Origin: Henricia sp. BOLD:AAB3569
Taxonomy: Eukaryota > Echinodermata > Asteroidea > Spinulosida > Echinasteridae
DNA length: 64,000 bases
Direction: 5' to 3'
Assembly: GCA_037783545.1 (NCBI GenBank)
Contig: JBBELK010000303.1
Location: forward strand, 248,001-312,000
Shown: one piece after another, positions 58,438-64,000 of the stretch
How the letters are laid out: the number at the start of each line of letters is the position of its first letter
How positions within the stretch are numbered: position 1 is the first letter of the stretch
Program-made: the position numbers and the translations under genes
The notes under the pieces: model-generated
The model's input: the letters and a program-made list of their open reading frames with translations, nothing else
Databases searched by the model: none
Told to the model about the DNA's origin: nothing

Positions 58438-60116
58438 CAGGGTGTATCCAAAAAAAGGAAACCCGACTTAAAATAGTCACTGTGGCAAAACTATACATTT
58501 TACAGCAAAAACCATGGTATCATTCAAAAGTAGACGACAAATGCTTTCCGACGATACTTCATTCATGAATTTTCGGTTACGCATCGCTGAGCAGCAGTGT
58601 GTTGGAATTTGGGTCAATTATTTGATGTGGCTCACTTTCCAAGTCAATGAAATCAACGTGGCTCCTTTCATAATTGATTTGGGTGTAACTGGAAATGTCT
58701 TTGCTGATTGTGCAACCACTTGTGGAAAGCCTAAGAGCTCCGACAGGCCTTCAGACAGTGTGTGTACCTGAGATCACAATGGTTCAGCTTACACCAGAAC
58801 AGAAAATCTTTGTGGTGAAGACTTACCACGAAACCAGAAGTTTTCAGGCCACTCAGAATGCGTTCGCAGAAACTTTCCCTGATCGAAAACCACCCACAAA
58901 GAAAACCATCTGGTCAAACGTAAAAAGTATCAAGACCACGGAACGAGCCTTAACCGTAACAGGGAGCACTCAGGGAGGCGGAGGACCGCAAGAACCGAAG
59001 AAAACATTGGAGCCGTACGACAGCAATTGGCCGAACATCCCGCGCAAACAAGTGCCAGACGAAATGGAGTTGGACTGGCCCCTGCGACCTTTAATCGAAT
59101 TACCCGCCTCGACCTTCATCATCATCCCTACCACATCCACATCCGTCATGAGCTGCTGCTGCCAGCGGACCTTGAGCGAAGACGAGCTTTTTGCGAATGG
59201 TTTCTTGAACGGTGTGCCAGGAACCCCAGATTTCTTCGCTACTTCGTGATAGGAGATGAAGCAGGCTTTGCGATGTATGGTGAGGTGAATGCCCACAACA
59301 CCGTCCGATATGCCCCTGCAAGACAGCCACCTGCTTTCAACTTTGAAACAAGGATGAGCAGAGAGAAACTGACGGTCTGGCTCGGACTGTGTGGAAATGG
59401 TAGGATCATTTGGTCCATTTTTCTTTCAGCGGAACGTCAATGGCCAGGCCTACATGTACCTCCGAATGATTGACGAAGAGGTTGTACCCCAGATGGAACT
59501 CCACTTTGACAGACAATATGAAAATGGAATGTTCCGTTACGTGTGGTGGGCTCAAGATGGTGCCCCAGCTCATCGCCTCATTGCAGTTCGCGAACGCCTC
59601 AGAGTGCTCTTCAATGAGCGCGTTATTGCACTGTATCACCCAGTGGAATGGCTCCCCAGGTCTCCCGACTTGAGGCCTTGTGACTTTTTTTCTGTGGGGG
59701 TATTTAAAGGATAAAGAGTTTGTAACTCCTCCACGCAACCTGCAGGACTTCCAACAGAGATTTGAGCACGAGGTTGAAGTTTTGCGACAGAACCCAGGTA
59801 CCATCCGACGAGTCGTGATCGACATGAGACGTCGATGCCAACTGTGTCTTGAGAGGGGAGGGGGGCATGGGACAGTGAAACAAATTTAAATGTGTTTGGA
59901 AATTTCTTGAATAAAATTTCAGAGAAAAAAATACGAGTCAGTGTTAATCTTGTTGCATATCAGAGTAAGCCACCTCCAAAAATTGACCCAAATTCTAACA
60001 CACTGCTGCTTAGCGATGCGTAACCGAAAATTCATGAATGAAGTATCGTCGGAAAGCATTTGTCGTCTACTTTTAGATGATACCATGGTTTCTGCTGTAA
60101 AATGTTATATTCCACA
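58438..60116 (+). mobile_element. DD41D-type Tc1/mariner relative with ~200-bp TIRs, right end truncated
   Basis: The left end is CAGGGTGTATCC after TA (58436-58437). The left TIR (58438-58640) is repeated in reverse at about 59965-60110, sharing GATGCGTAACCGAAAATTCA and GCATTTGTCGTCTACTTTT. The right copy stops about 50 bp short of the expected end, so the element is broken there. A decayed transposase gene lies between. Confidence 0.85.
58779..59889 (+). pseudogene. DD41D mariner-like transposase, frameshifted
   Basis: The start is MVQLTPEQKIFVVKTYHETR, a DUF4817-like helix-turn-helix. Later frames hold the first catalytic aspartate in VIGDEAGF (about 59252), the second in QDGAPAH (about 59555) and the third in SPDLRPCDFF (about 59680). 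Between the last two aspartates I count 41 residues, against 34 in mariner. The parts lie in three reading frames (switches near 58975, 59450 and 59695), so no intact protein is made. The cut-and-paste enzyme family is clear; activity is lost. Confidence 0.85.
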
Positions 60117-60660
60117 TGTATGAGTACCGGTATACTAAAATCCACGTTTCGTCATAACATTGGTTATAATGACGTCTTCGTGCGTTTTCATCGCGAATGA
60201 CGCACAGAGTAAATTGCCCACAACCCATAATCAACTGGTGGCAGGCGTATTGCACCTATCAGTTGTTTCCCCCACCCCTTTCCCCAAGCTGCCCCACCTA
60301 AAAGGTGGGAATTGTTACTTGTCGCGTGACAAAAACCCCACCCCTGGGGGAAAATGTAGGTGACAAAAATCTCAACCCTCGGGTGTAAAACATGCGCGCC
60401 TTGCTATTTATGCATAGAAATTTGTGTTTCCATTAGTCAAAACCCCCAAAACGTGACAAACCACCCACCTAAGGGGTGGGGAAGCGTGCGGGATGGGGGG
60501 GAGGGCGCGAAATCTACTGTGCGGTAATTTGCAAAAAGTGACATTTTTTAACCTAGTTTTTCGATCGCGATGCATGGAGAAAGAAATCATGACACCAAGT
60601 TTGTTTTTCTTTTTCGGCGTTATTGACCCTACAAGATGGTAAAACCACAGTAAAACTTAA

Positions 60661-61745
60661 GCCCCTTTCACACATTCAAGGATAAAACGACGGAAGATCC
60701 AGGAAGCCTTTTCCGGGAGCATACGGTGACGCCCGGGAGGCCGCCGTCGGACTCTCCGGCGTCATCCGTCGTCATCCCTAGACTCCCGGCATCCCCCGTC
60801 AGGAGCGAGCAAAACAAATCGCTAGTCTAATTATTTGTCTTGGGAGGGTTCACGAAAAAAATCAATCCGTATAGCCTCTGTGAGCTCCGTAAAGGCAACG
60901 TAGGTTTCCGTCCTAACCATATAGCCACCGTGTGGCCTCCGGTGTCATCCGGAAAGGAAAATGTATCCAATGATGGCAGCGGTGAACGACGGAGGCTGAC
61001 GGTCGTTACACGAATGCTGACGGTGGCTATATGGCGGCTATACGGATGAGGCAACGGATGACAAAATGTCTGGAGAATATGACAGATGTGACGCAGTGGC
61101 GGATCCAGCCTCGTAATATACAGTATAGTAATACAATGGAATTCAGGGGGTCGGACACCCTCTGCGACGGTAGCCACACGTATGACGACGGGCGTTGTAC
61201 GGATGACGCTGGTCTCTGCAGCACGGTGTGTCTACGGTCGCTTCGGTGTCTTCCTGATGATAGACGGCGGGGCGGTGTCGGAGGACAACAAGGCGTGCGG
61301 TGGTAGTGCGACCACCGCCATTCTAGGCGAAATACCGAGAAATAACGAGCAGGTGCCTGCATACACCACTTTAGATGTGGATTTGGTGGCTTCCGGCAAT
61401 TATCCATATACAGAACTTTCAACCGCCGTTGGCATCCACGTAGCCTCATTCGATATCTGTGTAGCAGCTTCCGTCAAAATATCCGTTGTCTCCTGGGACC
61501 ATCCGTCAGCCCTCCAGCGTCTACCGGGCGTCAACGGAGGCCTTTCCGTGGTCTGCAGTACACTCCTGTATAGCAAGCCTCATCTCTTCTTTTGAGACCG
61601 TCGCGACGCGTCGTCAGCCGTTCGCAGCCCGTCTGGATCCCGTGATCGATGACGTCACAACGTAAAGACCACGGATGTTCCTGCAGAACAATTTCTCGCT
61701 CCCGGGATCATCCGTCGTTGTTTCCTTGAACGTGTGAAAGGGGCT
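60661..61745. mobile_element. 1085-bp MITE-like element with TTA duplication
   Basis: Inverted ends AGCCCCTTTCACAC and GTGTGAAAGGGGCT are flanked by TTA (60658-60660 and 61746-61748), as in Harbinger-type elements. The interior is rich in degenerate CCGTC/GACGGA words on both strands and has no supported gene. Relatives or fragments lie at 1030-1365 and near 31541. Confidence 0.85.
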
Positions 61746-61749
61746 TTAG

Positions 61750-62405
61750 ATTAATATGATATTTCCACACTGCACACTAAGTCGCGTGTTTTTATTACGA
61801 ATGAGGACAATCCTTTGTGTTTCCCTTTCTTCCTGTATCCTACCTCTCTCCCTCGGAGAAAGCACAAAAACGTACGACCGAGGACCGGCTCGAACAAAAG
61901 AGATGACGATCGAGGACATTAAATGACATTTTGTTATCCCTTTGTTTGTCTATCCTCGGTCGTAATAATACAATAATACATGTGTGTCAGTGTACCGATT
62001 TAATATGCACACAATTTGACCTTAACGCTGCACTGTGGTTATTATTCATCGCCATTATGACGTTATCGGGCAATCAACGCCGCTTTCATGCATGGATGAT
62101 ATGATCCCGTACCAGTCCGCATATCTATATCTCCGTGTTGTACTTGTATTCTGTGAGTCAGAAACCAGTTAACTTGGCTTCTTCGATTCCTTTGAGTTCC
62201 CCCTTGGCTTCACTATGGTTCTAGATGCTGCACCGAGGTCTATTTTTAAAAGCAAATCCCTAATATTTTCTTTACACGAAGTACTGACGATTTCACAGTG
62301 TGACGAACAGAACATCGTTGAGCTTGACCTTAGGAAAAAAATATAGAAATTAAAATAAATAAATAAAGTTACAATAAATAAATAAAAAACATGGATTTTG
62401 AAACT
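61750..62405. other. Intron 1, distal part, without recognised features
   Basis: It contains two words based on ACCGAGGA(C) and its complement near 61880-61960. No exon or domain is seen. Confidence 0.35.
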
Positions 62406-62408
62406 CAC

Positions 62409-62466
62409 CAAGTATGCAGAGTATGACGACAAGAAGATAAGTATTTCGTCTCTCGTTAGTGTCCAT
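62409..62466 (-). CDS. Mucin-like membrane protein, exon 1 (signal peptide)
   Basis: An ATG at 62466 opens MDTNERRNTYLLVVILCIL, a short charged start followed by a hydrophobic core, typical of a secretion signal. The exon ends in phase 1 at CTTG|GTGAGT, a strong donor. The split glycine codon is completed by exon 2 (57269). The three exons sum to 807 bp, 268 codons plus stop. Other small exons could exist inside the long introns; since all known junctions are phase 1, they could be added or skipped without changing frame. Confidence 0.7.
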
Positions 62467-62493
62467 AGTTTAGCGCCTTTCTCACAGTTAACC

Positions 62494-62506
62494 TATTATA
62501 TAAATA
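62494..62506 (-). promoter_or_regulatory. TATA-like sequence upstream of exon 1
   Basis: On the minus strand TATTTATATAATA lies about 30 bp before the start codon. If used, the 5' UTR would be only a few bases long, so the true start may be elsewhere. Confidence 0.25.
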
Positions 62507-62509
62507 TGT

Positions 62510-63545
62510 CGATGCGATGGCTACGAAAATAAAGCAAAGAGATTAAAAACAGAAACAACAGCATCACCTAACTAAAGAATAATGTTGACAAACTGCCTTT
62601 TATAAATTTTAGCCAGATGCAGTAATACTTTAGAAAACCTTTTTTTTTGTGTATGAATGAATCGTTAAAAAACAGACGTTTTGTTTAAAACACTATCTTC
62701 AGTTGGCAATATATCTCGTAAAAAATACCATTTTACACGGACAAAATCATGTGGTGTTTGTTACGATTGCTATCAACACATTTAGTCTTTTTTTTTGTCT
62801 TTCTTGCTGGTACTTTGTTGTACTGATCCTTTGTCTTAATCATCTAATCATATATTGTGTTATCCCTGCGTTCTTTGTTGTGTTAGACTTTTGTTGTGTT
62901 AGACTTTTGTTGTGTTGGTCCATTAGGTTGGTTCATTGTTGTTTTAGTCATTTTGGGGGGAGTTAGTTACGTGCAGTGTTAGTATATTGTGTCAGTTCCT
63001 TGTTGTATTATACTTTTGTTGTTACCTGTGCTCTGTTATGTTGTATTTCGCAGTAGGTCTATTATCCTTAAATGTTGCGTTAGCCCTTTGTTTATAGTTA
63101 CTCTTTTGTTACTTGTTCCTGCTATATATTCTTTTTGTAATATGTTGTTATAAACAATAATGGCATTGCTGTGTCCTTTAATTGTGATCATCTTCGAATT
63201 GAAAGACATGATTTTAAGGGAAGTTACAGCAAAACAATCTACCTTTAATCCTGCTCAATTTAAGTATAAGTTGCATTGCTTTAGGGCGTGTAAGATTCAC
63301 GGTCACATTCTAAAAATGTTTAGTTTGATGGCTTGATATAACATGTCATCAGAAGAGCTATTTATGGCGTACATTTGTTAATATGAGAGTTATTAATGAC
63401 ACGGTAACCAAGATACCCAATTGGTCCAATTTTTTTTTTGGTGATATTTGAGCTCATTAACTTATCATCTTTTGACACGTCAAACAAGAACGCCGTAATC
63501 ACACCTTTACTGGGTGAACGAAGAGTTGGACTCGGCCTACTCTAA
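62510..63545. repeat. AT-rich noncoding DNA with TTTGTTGTGTTAGACT repeats
   Basis: The phrase TTGTTGTGTTAG(A/T) recurs between about 62860 and 63060. A poly-T run lies at 62641. No exon is supported. Confidence 0.4.
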
Positions 63546-63548
63546 AGC

Positions 63549-64000
63549 CTGGTATATACACTGGCACCTTTTCGGCCGACGCGACTCAACTCAACTCAAC
63601 TGGAGCGAACTAGGTGGTGAAAGTCGGTAAGTGTATACCACTTCACGACTCAAATTGGAGTCAGTCGCTTCTAGTCTGAAGTTGTCTGAACTATATAGTC
63701 TGAAGTTTTTTATCAGTGTTGAAAAACTAGGCCCGACATTCAGTTGAGTTGAGTTGAGTCGCGTCGTCATGTGCCAGTGTATACCGCCAGTCGGTGAGAG
63801 TTGGTGGGCCCGGCAGCCAATCAATGCGAGCACCCGGATCCCGTGACCAGTGGTGCAATCGGCAAAATGGCGACATCCGTGACCCTTTGTCAGACTCAGT
63901 TGCGGCAAGTCTTTGTTGTGTATACCCACCAGTCGGTTGTGGTTAGTGGGTCTAGCGACTCTCACCGACAGACACCAACTCTAGCCGACAAGTTGAGTTG
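63549..64000. repeat. Nested inverted-repeat element reaching the window end
   Basis: GGTATATACACTGGCAC...GCGACTCAACTCAACTCAAC (63549-63600) is inverted at 63741-63785. AGTTGAGTTG reappears at the last bases of the window, so a larger palindromic element likely continues outside. Confidence 0.6.

Overview
The window looks like nuclear DNA of a non-model animal, probably a marine invertebrate such as an amphioxus, hemichordate or mollusc. No ribosomal, mitochondrial or bacterial-type genes are seen. Coding DNA is sparse. Almost every recognisable protein is transposon-derived: a CR1/L2-like LINE with an esterase-type ORF1, jockey-like and RTE-like LINE ends, a Gypsy retrotransposon, a Tc1/mariner relative, and a DD41D mariner relative. 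The exact species cannot be read from the sequence.

Layout. 1-5.7 kb: miniature inverted-repeat elements and an internally deleted Tc1/mariner-like element (about 3979-5020). 5.72-13.72 kb: four near-identical 2.0-kb tandem units, each a LINE 3' remnant plus a tRNA-like Pol III unit. 13.99-16.5 kb: a 3'-truncated CR1-like LINE on the minus strand. 16.66-21.17 kb: a MULE-like element (copy 1) with a perfect 9-bp target duplication, itself carrying a TTAA element and a 599-bp hAT/MULE-type element. 22-34 kb: TTAA element, RTE-like LINE end, short tandem duplications, hairpin MITEs, second hAT/MULE-type copy. 33.95-38.5 kb: a foldback repeat split by a 3.6-kb TIR element that carries an unrecognised spliced gene on the minus strand.

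39.29-62.47 kb: the best candidate host gene. Three minus-strand exons (62466-62409, 57269-56727, 39495-39290) join in matching phase 1 and predict a 268-residue secretory-signal, Thr/Ser-repeat, single-pass membrane protein. Intron 2 (17.2 kb) is a nest: Gypsy element, broken by MULE-like copy 2 (41883-51597), broken in turn by a 6.6-kb foldback element (42136-48781). Intron 1 holds a DD41D mariner relative and a TTA-flanked 1.1-kb MITE.

Relative ages can be read from the nesting, because the two MULE copies give each other's empty sites. The candidates for something undescribed are the 6.6-kb palindrome with minisatellites in direct orientation inside inverted arms, the gene-bearing 3.6-kb element, and the Pol III-unit-bearing 2-kb tandem array.
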